DNA of 64,000 bases from Pantoea anthophila (GCF_006494375.1 NZ_VHIZ01000056.1:389685-453684); one strand, 5' to 3'; counted from the first letter of the stretch, positions 44,361 to 53,447 are shown. A program made the numbers and translations. Notes: generated by a model not told the origin, from the sequence alone.

Positions 44361-44624
44361 GGAGGTAACGCTGACTTTTCTCCTCCGCATGCGCCACTGC
44401 GAAATGCTGCAACATCCCTTTCTCTCCCCGTTTGCCTTTACGCAACGTGCGGAAGGTGAACTCTGGCGTCTTAATCCGCGGATTACTTCACTCCGGCACT
44501 GGCATTCGCGGCAACAATCCGTACCATACGCTGCATATTCGTGACACCGCAGAGAAGTGGCTGGCTGAATGCGCACGTTGATTTGCCCTCAGGCTACGCT
44601 TTCTGGTTTTAGAGATAGGTAAAA

Positions 44625-45560
44625 ATGCAAGATAATCAAACGGTTGACAAGAAAGAACAGTACAACCTCAATAAACTGCAGAAACGCCTGCGCCGTCATG
44701 TCGGCGAAGCCATTGCAGATTTCAATATGATCGAAGAAGGTGACCGCATCATGGTCTGCCTGTCGGGCGGAAAAGACAGCTATACCATGCTGGAAATTCT
44801 GCGCAGTCTGCAAAAAAGCGCCCCGGTCAGTTTCAGCCTGATTGCCGTTAACCTGGACCAGAAGCAGCCTGGCTTCCCTGAGCATATCCTCCCGGCCTAT
44901 CTGGAGTCTCAGGGTGTGGAGTACCGGATTATCGAAGAAGATACCTACTCCATCGTCAAAGAGAAGATTCCGGAAGGGAAAACCACCTGCTCTCTCTGCT
45001 CACGCCTGCGCCGTGGCATTCTGTACCGCGTTGCCACAGAGCTGGGCTGCACGAAAATTGCCCTAGGCCACCACCGCGATGACATTCTGCAGACGCTGTT
45101 CCTCAACATGTTCTATGGCGGGAAAATGAAAGGCATGCCACCGAAGCTGATGAGCGACGATGGCAAGCAGATTGTGATCCGCCCGCTGGCCTACTGCCGT
45201 GAAAAAGATATCATCCGCTTCTCGGAAGCGCGTCAGTTCCCGATTATCCCCTGCAACCTCTGCGGTTCTCAGCCAAACCTGCAGCGTCAGGTGGTAGCCG
45301 ATATGCTGCGAGACTGGGATAAGCGCTACCCGGGCCGTATCGAAACAATGTTCAGTGCGATGCAGAATGTCGTGCCGTCGCACCTCGCCGATGTCAATCT
45401 GTTCGACTTCAAAGGCATCAAACATGGCGATGCGGTGGTGGACGGGGGCGATATCGCCTTTGACCGCGAAACGCTGCCGTTGCAGCCGGCAGGCTGGCGG
45501 CTCGATGATGAAGATGCCCCTGTCACAGGCGCACGTCTGGATGTGCTTCAGATTAAGTAA
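44625..45560 (+). CDS. ttcA: tRNA 2-thiocytidine synthetase TtcA
   Basis: A 311-residue enzyme with E. coli length that thiolates cytidine 32 in several tRNAs. PP-loop SGGKDS at 47-52 binds ATP; Cys122 and Cys125 ([11 protein letters not shown]) with a later Cys in PCNLCGSQP hold the 4Fe-4S cluster. [20 protein letters not shown] is another strong signature. ATG 44625 has AGG 5 bases upstream. In E. coli K-12 this gene is the Rac prophage attachment site; here it is intact and no prophage adjoins it. A strong terminator follows. Confidence 0.97.
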   Translation: MQDNQTVDKKEQYNLNKLQKRLRRHVGEAIADFNMIEEGDRIMVCLSGGKDSYTMLEILRSLQKSAPVSFSLIAVNLDQKQPGFPEHILPAYLESQGVEYRIIEEDTYSIVKEKIPEGKTTCSLCSRLRRGILYRVATELGCTKIALGHHRDDILQTLFLNMFYGGKMKGMPPKLMSDDGKQIVIRPLAYCREKDIIRFSEARQFPIIPCNLCGSQPNLQRQVVADMLRDWDKRYPGRIETMFSAMQNVVPSHLADVNLFDFKGIKHGDAVVDGGDIAFDRETLPLQPAGWRLDDEDAPVTGARLDVLQIK

Positions 45561-45575
45561 GTGCCGGAAAAACAG

Positions 45576-45608
45576 AAGGGCGTGCTGCTGGCAGCACGCC
45601 CTTTTTTT
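45576..45608 (+). terminator. Terminator after ttcA
   Basis: A 12-base-pair stem AAGGGCGTGCTG/CAGCACGCCCTT with loop CTGG is followed by a T-run to 45608. It also overlaps the stop of the convergent proline-rich peptide gene. Confidence 0.93.
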
Positions 45609-45753
45609 ATATGTTGCGGTGTGGCGGTGGATCCATTATCGGCGGAAACTCCGGATCCGTCGGCGGATCGGGCTGAGGTTGCGGATGGGGGATCGGGTCA
45701 GGAATCGGGGTCGGATCCGTGGGGATCGGCTCGCTGTTATAAATCGCGCTCAT
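45607..45753 (-). CDS. Proline-rich small protein, 48 aa
   Basis: A 48-residue peptide starting MSAIYNSEPIPTDP, then repeating Pro-x-Pro and Asp-Pro pairs (PIPDPIPHPQPQPDP) and ending MDPPPHRNI. ATG 45753 has a textbook ribosome-binding site, AAGGAGT, 5 bases upstream, the best support that it is translated; a longer upstream frame would run through fnrS. There is no signal peptide or membrane helix. The PPP near the end would need EF-P for efficient translation. Not recognised. It is read from the same strand as fnrS, just below its terminator. Confidence 0.6.
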   Translation of the reverse strand: MSAIYNSEPIPTDPTPIPDPIPHPQPQPDPPTDPEFPPIMDPPPHRNI

Positions 45754-45820
45754 GCCGTACTCCTTTTCTTGCGAATGGACTTTAAGCTTAGGTAAGGAAC
45801 GGCGTTCCAGCCAGCCAGGC

Positions 45821-45941
45821 AAAAAAAAGCCGGCGCACTGGCCGGCATGTTTCGAATTAAATGTGCTATGCATTAATTCTAAATCAGGAAGTAAGACAAT
45901 ATGGAGCGCAACGCCCATCGCTTGACGTTGCATTCACCTGC
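45821..45941 (-). ncRNA. fnrS: Small regulatory RNA FnrS
   Basis: Read on the minus strand, the sequence begins GCAGGTGAATGCAACGTCAA and continues through GCGATGGGCGTTGCGCTCC and ATATTGTCTTACTTCC, which matches E. coli FnrS as I know it over about its first 55 bases. The 3' end is a terminator with stem GCCGGC/GCCGGC (45829-45846) and eight T. Length about 121 bases, like E. coli (about 122). FnrS is made anaerobically under FNR and, with Hfq, represses mRNAs for aerobic functions such as sodB, sodA, maeA and gpmA. An FNR site lies at activator distance. The E. coli flanks ydaN and dbpA are absent; zntB and ttcA remain near. Confidence 0.95.
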
Positions 45942-45976
45942 GGAAGAGAGTTTGCGTCAACGGTGACATCGGGTTC

Positions 45977-45990
45977 TTGATATCGATCAG
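45977..45990 (-). promoter_or_regulatory. FNR activator site of fnrS
   Basis: TTGAT-ATCG-ATCAG matches the FNR consensus at nine of ten positions. Its centre is about 42 bases upstream of the FnrS 5' end, the class II activator position (-41.5). A CAAACT-type -10 lies between. This agrees with strict FNR dependence known in E. coli. Confidence 0.88.
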
Positions 45991-46049
45991 CTTTTGCCGC
46001 CTTTCCTCGAATTTCAGCGCCTGGGCTGAGATGGCCCCTCCCCGTCGCG

Positions 46050-47033
46050 CTACAGCCAGTGCCGTTTACGCAGATAACCGGCGACGCCGACAGCCAAAAC
46101 CACCAGCAGCAGACAGAAAATGGAAAAGCCGTATCGCCATTCTCCGCCCGGAATGCCGCCGAGGTTGACGCCGAACAGACCGGTCAGGAAGGTGGCCGGC
46201 AGGAAGATCATCGCCATGACTGACATGGTATAGGTGCGCCGGTTCATCGATTCGGCCATAGCAGAGGCAACCTCATCGGCCAGAATGGCGGTTCGTGCCA
46301 CGCCGGCGTCCAGGTCATCCAGCCCGCGTCCCAGCCTGTCGGCAATCTCCTGCATCCGTCGCCGCTCGTTGTCATCCATCCAGGCCAGTTTTTCGCTCGC
46401 CAGCCGGGCATAGACATCGCGCTGCGGGGCCATATAACGTCGCATCACAATCAGCTGTTTGCGCAGCAGACCCAGCTCACCCCGCGCGGGCATCCGCTGA
46501 TCCAGCAGCGCATCCTCCAGCTCAATGATTTTGTCATGCAACTCTTCGATAAATTCGCTGGTGTGATCGGTCAGGGCATCACAGACATCGACCAGCCAGC
46601 TGCCGCAATCGATCGGGCCATTGCCGTTCTGCAGGTCGGTCAGTACTTCATCCACGGCAGAAACTTTGCGCCGGCGGGTCGAAACAATCAGCTTGTCGTT
46701 GATAAAGACCCGCATCACGACCAGCTGGTCACGGCGCGCATCGCTGTTGTGGTTAACGCTGCGCAGCACAATCATGAAGCCATCACCCAGACGGCTGACG
46801 CGCGGACGCATACTGTCACCCGCCAGGGCATCACGGACGGCATCGGGGATTTGAGGCGTCGACTGCAGCCACTCTGCGCTTTTACGATGGGTGTAGTTAA
46901 GATGCAGCCAGCAGGGCTGCTCGCACTGAATCACCTCATCTTCCGCAATCGGGATCATGCCGCCCTTGCCATCAAGCTGGCAGGAAATGATGGCGTCTGA
47001 AACCTGCAATGCTTTTCCTTCAATTACGTCCAC
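46050..47033 (-). CDS. zntB: Zinc transporter ZntB
   Basis: A 327-residue CorA-family (2-TM-GxN) protein with E. coli length. The large cytoplasmic N-terminal domain carries [16 protein letters not shown] and the long helices [24 protein letters not shown]. Two C-terminal membrane helices ([21 protein letters not shown] and [19 protein letters not shown]) flank the pore motif [10 protein letters not shown], a GVN variant of the GMN signature. ZntB moves zinc with protons. The start is GTG 47033, 5 bases after GAGGGG. It follows mppA on the same strand with a hairpin between. Confidence 0.95.
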   Translation of the reverse strand: MDVIEGKALQVSDAIISCQLDGKGGMIPIAEDEVIQCEQPCWLHLNYTHRKSAEWLQSTPQIPDAVRDALAGDSMRPRVSRLGDGFMIVLRSVNHNSDARRDQLVVMRVFINDKLIVSTRRRKVSAVDEVLTDLQNGNGPIDCGSWLVDVCDALTDHTSEFIEELHDKIIELEDALLDQRMPARGELGLLRKQLIVMRRYMAPQRDVYARLASEKLAWMDDNERRRMQEIADRLGRGLDDLDAGVARTAILADEVASAMAESMNRRTYTMSVMAMIFLPATFLTGLFGVNLGGIPGGEWRYGFSIFCLLLVVLAVGVAGYLRKRHWL

Positions 47034-47121
47034 ACCGTCCCCTCACTATCAAAATCAATACGATACAGTCTAGCGTGGCGGCGATGAGTTGCAATCTCCG
47101 GGCTGTGTAGAAAGATGTCAG

Positions 47122-47147
47122 CCGGTGGCCGGATGAACAGCCACCGG
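47122..47147 (-). terminator. Hairpin after mppA
   Basis: An 8-base-pair stem CCGGTGGC/GCCACCGG with a 10-base loop lies 5 bases after the mppA stop on the minus strand, followed by TGACATCTTTCT. A plausible but weak terminator before zntB. Confidence 0.55.
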
Positions 47148-47151
47148 AGGC

Positions 47152-48771
47152 TTAATGTTTCTCGATCCAGAGCTCGCGGCTGTAGGCGACATCTTCGGGG
47201 TTAGTGATGGGATACCCTTTGACCCAGGGTTTAATCAGGCGGCCATTGGTGTACTGATAGATCGGGGCGATGGGTGCCTGATCCGCCAGAATCTGTTCCG
47301 CGCGGTTGTAATCGCTGCTGCGCGCCTCGTCACTGGTCTCGCGACTCGCTTTGGCCAGCACGGCATCGTAATCCGCGTTGCTGAAGCGGGGAATGTTGCT
47401 GCTGTTGCCGGAGGTCAGCAGATTCAGGAAGGTGGATGGCTCATTGTAATCGCCGACCCAGGATGCCCGGATCACATCGAAGTTGCCGCTGTTACGGCTG
47501 TCGATGTAGGTTTTCCACTCCTGATTTTCCAGCGAAACATCCACGCCAAGGTTCTTTTTCCACATGGACGCCACCGCGATAGCAATCTTCTGATGGCTCT
47601 CCGAGGTGTTATAAAGCAGCTTAAGCCTGAGCGGTTTACCCGGGCCATAGCCCGCTGCGGTGAGCAGTGCTTTTGCCTGCGCGTTGAGATTGTTCTGGTC
47701 ATGTTGCTGCAGGAAAGAAGGCAGCGGCCTGAAGCCAGCGGTAACATCCGGGGTAAAGTGCCATGCCGGTTTTTCACCGGTTCCCAGCACTTTTTCCGCA
47801 ATAATCCGGCGATCAATAGACCAGGAGAGCGCTTTGCGCACCCGCGCATCAGCGGTCGGCCCCTTCAGCGTATTAAACGCATAGTAATAGGTGCCCAGCT
47901 GGTCAGGCGTGTAGACCTCACCCGGCAGACTCTTCTTCAGCAGACCATACATCTCTTTAGGAAAAGATTCGGTGATATCGATGTCGTTGGCGCGATAACG
48001 CTTGGTGGCACTCGACTCTTCGTTGATCGGAACAAACGTCACCCGGGTCAAAACCGAATGGGCATCATCCCAGTAGTGCGGATTGCGCGTCAGGACAATT
48101 TTCTCATTTACCACGCGCTCGCTGAGCTGATAGGCCCCGTTGCCGACCAGTTTACCGGGCGCGGTCCAACTGTCGCCCTGCTGCGCCAGGGTCTTCTGCG
48201 GCACCGGAAAGAGCGCCACGTTAGCCACCAGCGCCGGGAACCACGGCACCGGACGATCCAGCGTGACCTTCAGGCGGCTGTTATCCTGCGCCACCACGCC
48301 CAGCTTATCCGGGGTCATCTGACCTTTGGCGATCGCCGCAGCGTTCTCAATACCGCTTAAGGCGGCGAACGAGGCCGACGGTGAACTGTTTTCAGGGTCG
48401 ACAAGCCGCTGCCAGCTGTAAACAAAATCCTGCGCGGTTACCGGCTCGCCATTCGACCAGCGTGCGTTGTTGCGCAGCGTAAAGATCCAGGTTTTGTTGT
48501 CGCTGCTGCTCCAGCTCTGGGCCACGCCCGGTACGATTTTGCCGTGCGCATCCTGATTGGTCAGGCCTTCAAAAAGATCGCGAATGACCTGAATCTCTGG
48601 CAGGCCGACCGCTTTAAGTGGATCGAGCGAAGCGGGTTCATCCTTGATATGGCGCACGATCTGCTGCTGCTCAGCCAGCTGCGCGCCAGCGGGTGGATTC
48701 GCCGCGAGGGCGGGTGTGAAGAGGCTGCTCAGACTGATGGCGGCCAGCGTCATGCGAAAGGTTTTAACCAT
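47152..48771 (-). CDS. mppA: Murein tripeptide-binding protein MppA
   Basis: A 539-residue family 5 periplasmic binding protein (E. coli MppA 537 aa), OppA-like, which captures L-Ala-gamma-D-Glu-meso-Dap released from peptidoglycan and passes it to the Opp permease. The signal peptide ends TPALA/ANP. EPASLDPLKAVGLPEIQVIRDLFEGL and SWVGDYNEPSTFLNLLTSGN are typical. ATG 48771 was chosen because GGAG sits 5 bases before it; a GTG two codons upstream overlaps that site. It is divergent from mpaA, whose product cleaves the same peptide. Confidence 0.95.
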   Translation of the reverse strand: MVKTFRMTLAAISLSSLFTPALAANPPAGAQLAEQQQIVRHIKDEPASLDPLKAVGLPEIQVIRDLFEGLTNQDAHGKIVPGVAQSWSSSDNKTWIFTLRNNARWSNGEPVTAQDFVYSWQRLVDPENSSPSASFAALSGIENAAAIAKGQMTPDKLGVVAQDNSRLKVTLDRPVPWFPALVANVALFPVPQKTLAQQGDSWTAPGKLVGNGAYQLSERVVNEKIVLTRNPHYWDDAHSVLTRVTFVPINEESSATKRYRANDIDITESFPKEMYGLLKKSLPGEVYTPDQLGTYYYAFNTLKGPTADARVRKALSWSIDRRIIAEKVLGTGEKPAWHFTPDVTAGFRPLPSFLQQHDQNNLNAQAKALLTAAGYGPGKPLRLKLLYNTSESHQKIAIAVASMWKKNLGVDVSLENQEWKTYIDSRNSGNFDVIRASWVGDYNEPSTFLNLLTSGNSSNIPRFSNADYDAVLAKASRETSDEARSSDYNRAEQILADQAPIAPIYQYTNGRLIKPWVKGYPITNPEDVAYSRELWIEKH

Positions 48772-48923
48772 AATCACTCCTTTACCTCAAAGAAGCGCTG
48801 CACGACGCCGATCGCGATGCAGCTTGTGCAGGGCACTTTAACGCAAATCGCTGATGGATAAATAACTATTTTCCGCCTTCTGCTTTTCCGCTACTTTTAA
48901 TAAAACCCTTCGAGGAAATCATT

Positions 48924-49631
48924 ATGTCGCCACTTCATCCGCGCCCGCTGCGTGGCAAGCTGGACGTTCCGTATCAGCAGTATGGTCGCTCACTCCTGGG
49001 CGCGCCGCTGCTCTGGTTTCCGGCTCCGCTGGGCGATTCAGAGAGCGGGCTGATCCTGGCAGGCACCCATGGGGATGAGAATGCGGCTATCGCCACGCTC
49101 TCCGCCGCATTGCGGACGCTGCCCGATGGCATGCGGCGGCATCATGTGGTGTTAGCGGTTAATCCTGATGGCTGTCAGCTGGGGTTGCGCGCGAATGCCA
49201 GTGGCGTGGATCTCAACCGTAACTTTCCGGCCGCAAACTGGCAGTCAGGCGATACCGTTTATCGCTGGAACAGCGCCGCCGATGCGCGCGATGTGGCGCT
49301 CTCAACCGGCAATCATCCCGCCTCAGAACCGGAAACCCAGGCGCTCTGCGCCCTGATTCATCAGATCAAACCACGCTGGATCGTCTCCTGGCATGAGCCG
49401 CTGGGGTGCATTGATGACCCGCATCAGTCAGAGATAGGCGGCTGGCTGGCCGACCACACCGGCCTCCCCCGCGTCACCAGCGTCGGATATGACACCCCCG
49501 GCTCCTTCGGCAGCTGGTGCAAAGATCTCAGCCTGCCCTGCGTGACCGCGGAACTGCCGGTAATCTCCGTGGATGAAGCGACGGAAGTCTACCTTGAGGT
49601 GATGGTTAACCTGCTGCGCTGGCAGCAATGA
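48924..49631 (+). CDS. mpaA: Murein peptide amidase MpaA
   Basis: A 235-residue M14-type zinc amidase (E. coli 242 aa) that cleaves the gamma-D-Glu-meso-Dap bond of murein tripeptide in the cytoplasm. Zinc ligands His49 and Glu52 are in GTHGDENAAI, and a third His lies in SWHEPLGC; GVDLNRNFPAANW and the C-terminal PVISVDEATEVYLEVMVNLL (catalytic Glu region) fit the family. ATG 48924 follows GAGGAAATCATT. The last 26 bases overlap the end of ycjG on the other strand. Products pass to the epimerase YcjG. Confidence 0.95.
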   Translation: MSPLHPRPLRGKLDVPYQQYGRSLLGAPLLWFPAPLGDSESGLILAGTHGDENAAIATLSAALRTLPDGMRRHHVVLAVNPDGCQLGLRANASGVDLNRNFPAANWQSGDTVYRWNSAADARDVALSTGNHPASEPETQALCALIHQIKPRWIVSWHEPLGCIDDPHQSEIGGWLADHTGLPRVTSVGYDTPGSFGSWCKDLSLPCVTAELPVISVDEATEVYLEVMVNLLRWQQ

Positions 49632-50589
49632 GCAACTGACCGTTCCGCACGTTAATCGGTGGTTCGGCATCCACCGCCAGCCAGGTCGGGCCATCAAGAT
49701 CGGCAAAACGGGTCTGCGGCACCAGCGGCAGTGCAGCGCGTATCGCCCGCGAGGTGCAGAGCATGCAGCCAAGCATGACCGCAAAGCCCTGCTGCTGCGC
49801 CGCTTCGGCCAGCGCCAGCGCTTCGGTCAGCCCGCCAGCCTTATCCAGCTTGATATTGACCATCTCATAACGGCCGCGCAGCGCCGGCAGGCTGTCACGC
49901 GTGTGACAGCTCTCATCGGCACAGATCGGCAGGGGATGAATAAAGTTTTCCAGCGCCGCATCTTCACCGGCGGGCAGCGGCTGCTCCAGCATCGCCACGT
50001 CAATATCGGCCAGCAGCTGACAGCGCGCCGCCAGCCCCTCTGCATGCCAGGATTCGTTCGCATCGACAATCAGGGTGGCTTCCGGCACCGCTGCGCGGAT
50101 CGCCATCAACCGCTCGGTAATGAAATTATCATCCAGCTTAATTTTCAGTAGCGTGGCACCATGCTGCCACAGCGCCAGCGCGCTGCTGGCCATCGCTGCC
50201 GGTGTGTCGATGCTCACCGTCTGGGCGGTCACCACCTCCGGGGGCGCGATCACGCCATTAAGCTGCCACAGGCTGCTTTTCTGCTGATGAACGGCGAGAT
50301 CCCACAGCGCGCTGTCGATAGCGTTACGCGCGGCACCGGCGGGCAGTGCCTGCTGCAGTGCCTCACGCGTCATGCCCTGCTGCAGCGCGGGCAGCAGAGA
50401 GGCGATCTGCGCCAGAACGGATGCCTCGGTTTCGCCGTAGCGGGCATAAGGCGTTGCTTCACCCACCCCCTTGACGCCCGCCTCTTCAATCTCAACCACC
50501 ACCACCTTCACTTCGGTTCGGGTTCCACGGGCAATGACAAACGGGGTATGTAACGGCCAGGCTTCGGGATAACTTTTTACCGTTCTCAT
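49606..50589 (-). CDS. ycjG: L-Ala-D/L-Glu epimerase YcjG (AEE)
   Basis: A 327-residue enolase-superfamily enzyme (E. coli 321 aa) that epimerises L-Ala-D-Glu to L-Ala-L-Glu so that the dipeptide can be degraded. The catalytic lysine pair is in LLKIKLDD and NIKLDKAGG; metal ligands are the Asp in IVDANESW, Glu in LEQPLPAGED and Asp in CADESCHT. ATG 50589 has GGAG 5 bases upstream. It is convergent with mpaA, overlapping by 26 bases, and divergent from tpx, as in E. coli. Confidence 0.95.
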   Translation of the reverse strand: MRTVKSYPEAWPLHTPFVIARGTRTEVKVVVVEIEEAGVKGVGEATPYARYGETEASVLAQIASLLPALQQGMTREALQQALPAGAARNAIDSALWDLAVHQQKSSLWQLNGVIAPPEVVTAQTVSIDTPAAMASSALALWQHGATLLKIKLDDNFITERLMAIRAAVPEATLIVDANESWHAEGLAARCQLLADIDVAMLEQPLPAGEDAALENFIHPLPICADESCHTRDSLPALRGRYEMVNIKLDKAGGLTEALALAEAAQQQGFAVMLGCMLCTSRAIRAALPLVPQTRFADLDGPTWLAVDAEPPINVRNGQLLIAASAAG

Positions 50590-50735
50590 TTCCACTCCAG
50601 AATGAATGACGCAGTGGCAGACCGCCACAGAGATTTCGACAATTGAACTCGTAAACCCTTAACATTTATGTCATAAACAACGGCTAAGTTTAGCCTTTTT
50701 GTATCAGCGCTTTTTTATCATCAAAAGGAATCACT

Positions 50736-51239
50736 ATGTCTCAGACTGTTCATTTTCAGGGTAATGCCGTCCCGGTTGCAGGTCAGTTCCCTCAGGCGGG
50801 CGATAAAGCCAAAGCGTTCACCCTGGTGGCGAAGAACCTGGTTAACGTTGCGCTCTCTGAGTATGCAGGAAAACGCAAAATTCTGAACATTTTCCCGAGT
50901 GTGGATACCGGCGTGTGTGCGTCATCAGTGCGTAAATTTAATCAGGCAGCCAGCGAACTCAATAACACCGTGGTGTTATGTATCTCTGCTGACCTGCCGT
51001 TTGCCCAGTCGCGCTTCTGTGGCGCAGAGAACCTGAGCAACGTGGTGACCCTGTCGACGCTGCGCGGCTCAGAGTTTAAGTATGATTATGGCGTGGAAAT
51101 TGCCGATGGTGCGCTGGAAGGTCTGACCGCGCGTGCGGTAGTGGTGCTGGATGAGAATGATAAAGTGCTTTACAGCCAGTTGGTGGATGAAATCACCAAC
51201 GAACCTGATTATGACGCAGCGCTGGCCGCGCTGAAGTAA
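50736..51239 (+). CDS. tpx: Thiol peroxidase Tpx
   Basis: A 167-residue atypical 2-Cys peroxiredoxin (E. coli 168). Peroxidatic Cys61 lies in [15 protein letters not shown] and resolving Cys95 in [10 protein letters not shown]; Cys82 is also kept. It reduces organic hydroperoxides with thioredoxin, in the periplasm or cytoplasm depending on report. No signal peptide is seen. ATG 50736 follows AAAGGAATCACT. A hairpin terminator follows directly. Confidence 0.97.
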   Translation: MSQTVHFQGNAVPVAGQFPQAGDKAKAFTLVAKNLVNVALSEYAGKRKILNIFPSVDTGVCASSVRKFNQAASELNNTVVLCISADLPFAQSRFCGAENLSNVVTLSTLRGSEFKYDYGVEIADGALEGLTARAVVVLDENDKVLYSQLVDEITNEPDYDAALAALK

Positions 51240-51246
51240 TAAAAAA

Positions 51247-51276
51247 AAAAGCGGATAACCCGGTTATCCGCTTTTT
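51247..51276. terminator. Bidirectional terminator between tpx and tyrR
   Basis: An 11 to 14-base-pair stem AAAAGCGGATAACC/GGTTATCCGCTTTT with A-run before and T-run after sits between two convergent genes and should stop transcription from both sides. Confidence 0.9.
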
Positions 51277-51292
51277 CCCTTTCGCGCATAGC

Positions 51293-52858
51293 CTATTCGC
51301 TGTCGCTGCGCTTCTGCCCCAGACCATATTCCCGCAGCTTATTGGCAATCGCCGTGTGTGACACGCCGAGCCGTTTTGCCAGTTTTCGGGTGCTGGGATA
51401 GGAGAGGTAAAGCCGCGTAAGGATTGAGCGCTCAAAACGGCTGGTGATTTGATCCAGCGTTCCTTCCAGCGCCTCATCACCCAGCGACACATCCAGCGCC
51501 TGCTCAGGCAGTACGATGTCCTGAGGACGCAGTTCGTAACCCTCCAGCTGGGTTAACGCCCGGTAAAGCGCATTCTTTAACTGACGTACGTTGCCCGGCC
51601 AGGCATAGCGGGTCAGAAACGCGTTGAGCTGCGGAGAGAGGCGTGGACGTGCCATCCCCTGCTCATCCGCAAAGCGGGCAACAAACATCTCGGTCAGCGG
51701 CAGAATATCCTGCGGACGGTCGCGCAGAGGCGGCAACTGCAGCGTCAGGACGTTGAGACGGTAGAAGAGATCTTCGCGGAACTCTCCGCGCTGTACCAGC
51801 TCAATCAGGTTCTTCTGCGTGGCGCAGATCACCCGCACATTCACATGCACTTCATGCTCTTCACCGACGCGGCGGAAGGTGCCGTCATTGAGAAAACGCA
51901 ACAGTTTGGTCTGCATTCTCGGCGACATCTCACCGATTTCATCCAGCAGCACCGAGCCGCCGTTCGCCTGTTCGAAAAAGCCCTTCTTGCCTTCAAGCGC
52001 ATTAGGATAGGCACCAGCAGCATGTCCAAACAGCTCGCTTTCCGCAACGTCGTCAGGCAGTGAGGCGCAGTTCAGCGCCAGGAAAGGATTCTTCCCGCGG
52101 GCGCTGCGGAGATGGCAGGCGCGCGCGAGCATGTCTTTCCCGGTGCCGGTGTCGCCCACAATCAGCAACGGCGCATCCAGCATCGCCAGCTTGCGGGCCT
52201 GATCCACCACCTGCCGCATTTTCGGCGTGACGGCAATGATGTGATCAAACTCCGAATCGTCTGTGACCACCAGATTCTGCAGCTGACGGCCCATGCGGGC
52301 GGTCGACTTCAGCATCACCATCGCGCCGACCGGCCGGTCGCTCTGGCCCTCTTCACCCGGCAGATAGATGGGACGCGCTTCCATCAGAAAATCCCGGCCC
52401 TCAATAACGACATGCTGCGCCTGCGCTTCCACCCGATCGCTCTCGAGCCAGCGCATAAAGTTAAAGCCGGTGATCAGATGACCGGCGCTGAAATTGCGCA
52501 TCTTCTCTTCATCGAGATTGAAGAGGTTCTGTGCCGCCGGATTAGCTAACTCAACCTTACTTTTCAGATCGACAGAGAACACGGGATCGGGCATCGCCAC
52601 CAGCAGCGCACTCAGCGCACGGTGTTCCCGCTCAGAAGGCATGTACGTGACAGTGCGCACATCTGTCACGCCGGGCGTACGCCGGATTTCAGCCATCAGA
52701 TTGCTGAAGGCATCAAATTCCAGTGCAGCAAAGTTGAGATAGATGCGCCCAATCGCCGTAATTTCGATACCGCGTAAATCAATATTGCGTGCCACCAGCA
52801 GGTCGAGCAGTTCACGCGTCAGACCGATACGGTCCTGACAGAACACTTCCAGACGCAT
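51293..52858 (-). CDS. tyrR: Aromatic amino acid regulator TyrR
   Basis: A 521-residue regulator (E. coli 513 aa) of aromatic amino acid synthesis and transport. It has an ACT domain (about 1-75, MRLEVFCQDRIGLTRELLDL), a PAS domain (about 80-115), an AAA+ ATPase core with Walker A GDTGTGKD at 235-242, and a C-terminal Fis-type helix-turn-helix (STRKLAKRLGVSHTAIANKL). The sigma-54 contact loop GAFTGA is replaced by GAYPNA at 282-287, typical of TyrR, which acts on sigma-70 promoters. ATG 52858 follows AAGGCGA. A TYR-box-like site lies upstream. Confidence 0.97.
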   Translation of the reverse strand: MRLEVFCQDRIGLTRELLDLLVARNIDLRGIEITAIGRIYLNFAALEFDAFSNLMAEIRRTPGVTDVRTVTYMPSEREHRALSALLVAMPDPVFSVDLKSKVELANPAAQNLFNLDEEKMRNFSAGHLITGFNFMRWLESDRVEAQAQHVVIEGRDFLMEARPIYLPGEEGQSDRPVGAMVMLKSTARMGRQLQNLVVTDDSEFDHIIAVTPKMRQVVDQARKLAMLDAPLLIVGDTGTGKDMLARACHLRSARGKNPFLALNCASLPDDVAESELFGHAAGAYPNALEGKKGFFEQANGGSVLLDEIGEMSPRMQTKLLRFLNDGTFRRVGEEHEVHVNVRVICATQKNLIELVQRGEFREDLFYRLNVLTLQLPPLRDRPQDILPLTEMFVARFADEQGMARPRLSPQLNAFLTRYAWPGNVRQLKNALYRALTQLEGYELRPQDIVLPEQALDVSLGDEALEGTLDQITSRFERSILTRLYLSYPSTRKLAKRLGVSHTAIANKLREYGLGQKRSDSE

Positions 52859-52926
52859 TGCGTTCGCCTTAATCAGGTTCAGATGGTTCAATGATACGCT
52901 AAGTCGCGCACTGGCAGAAAGGACTC

Positions 52927-52944
52927 TGTCAGGAAAAGTTGACA
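52927..52944. promoter_or_regulatory. TYR-box-like site upstream of tyrR
   Basis: TGTCAG-N6-TTGACA fits TGTAAA-N6-TTTACA with three mismatches and keeps the essential outer TGT and ACA. Its inner edge is about 70 bases before the tyrR ATG. E. coli tyrR represses itself through such a box; use here is inference. Confidence 0.42.
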
Positions 52945-53087
52945 CTTCTGGCGTGGATGATGGCGTTTTGTACTGCGCCGCTGAGATCATGATTCTGTCT
53001 CAGAGTGTCAGGATTTGTCAGCGCCGGAGTTTTTATCCCATCCGACTTGCTGTATATTTTTCAAAACCGAATAAAAACCACTATAAA

Positions 53088-53447
53088 ATGCTGACTTTCT
53101 TCGCAAAATATCTGACGGTAGGTGTCATCAATACCCTGCTTCACTGGGTCACCTTCTTTATCTGCCTTAGCCTGGGCCTTTTCCAGTCAACCGCTAATCT
53201 GTTGGCGTTTTGTCTGGCCGTCACCTTCTCTTTCTTTGTGAATGCACGCTGGACCTTTAATCAGCAGGCAACAGCCTGGCGCTATCTTCTTTACGTCCTG
53301 TTTATGGGGGCAATGGCCTTTAGCGTGGGTTATCTCGCTGACCGGCTCGGCCTCTACCCTCTGATAACGCTGATCGCCTCATCCGCCCTGAGTCTGGCGT
53401 GTGGCTTCCTTTTTTCCCGCTTTATCGTCTTTAAAGGAGAGTCATGA
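53088..53447 (+). CDS. gtrA: GtrA-family bactoprenol-linked glucose flippase
   Basis: A 119-residue membrane protein of the GtrA family, with four helices; [21 protein letters not shown] at the start and [22 protein letters not shown] are signatures. It flips undecaprenyl-phosphate-glucose across the inner membrane for O-antigen modification. ATG 53088 was chosen by family length (about 120); the longer frame starts inside the tyrR promoter region. It overlaps gtrB by ATGA. It is the first gene of a three-gene serotype-conversion cassette inserted between tyrR and ycjF. Confidence 0.9.
   Translation: MLTFFAKYLTVGVINTLLHWVTFFICLSLGLFQSTANLLAFCLAVTFSFFVNARWTFNQQATAWRYLLYVLFMGAMAFSVGYLADRLGLYPLITLIASSALSLACGFLFSRFIVFKGES

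Noticed and set aside
44317..44544. A 75-codon frame overlapping the small lipoprotein and the ttcA leader
   Set aside because: Its start lies inside the lipoprotein in another frame, and GGAGG at 44361 is not spaced to any good start. It could be a decayed gene but evidence is lacking.
44625..45560. Prophage insertion at ttcA as in E. coli K-12 (Rac)
   Set aside because: ttcA is intact and no phage genes or duplicated ends adjoin it.
47155..48360. A 401-codon open frame antisense to mppA
   Set aside because: It is a shadow frame of a well-supported gene, without initiation signals.
52859..53087. Dam/OxyR phase-variation control of the gtr cassette
   Set aside because: Salmonella phage gtr promoters have several spaced GATC sites; I see only one near 52986, so this switch is unlikely.
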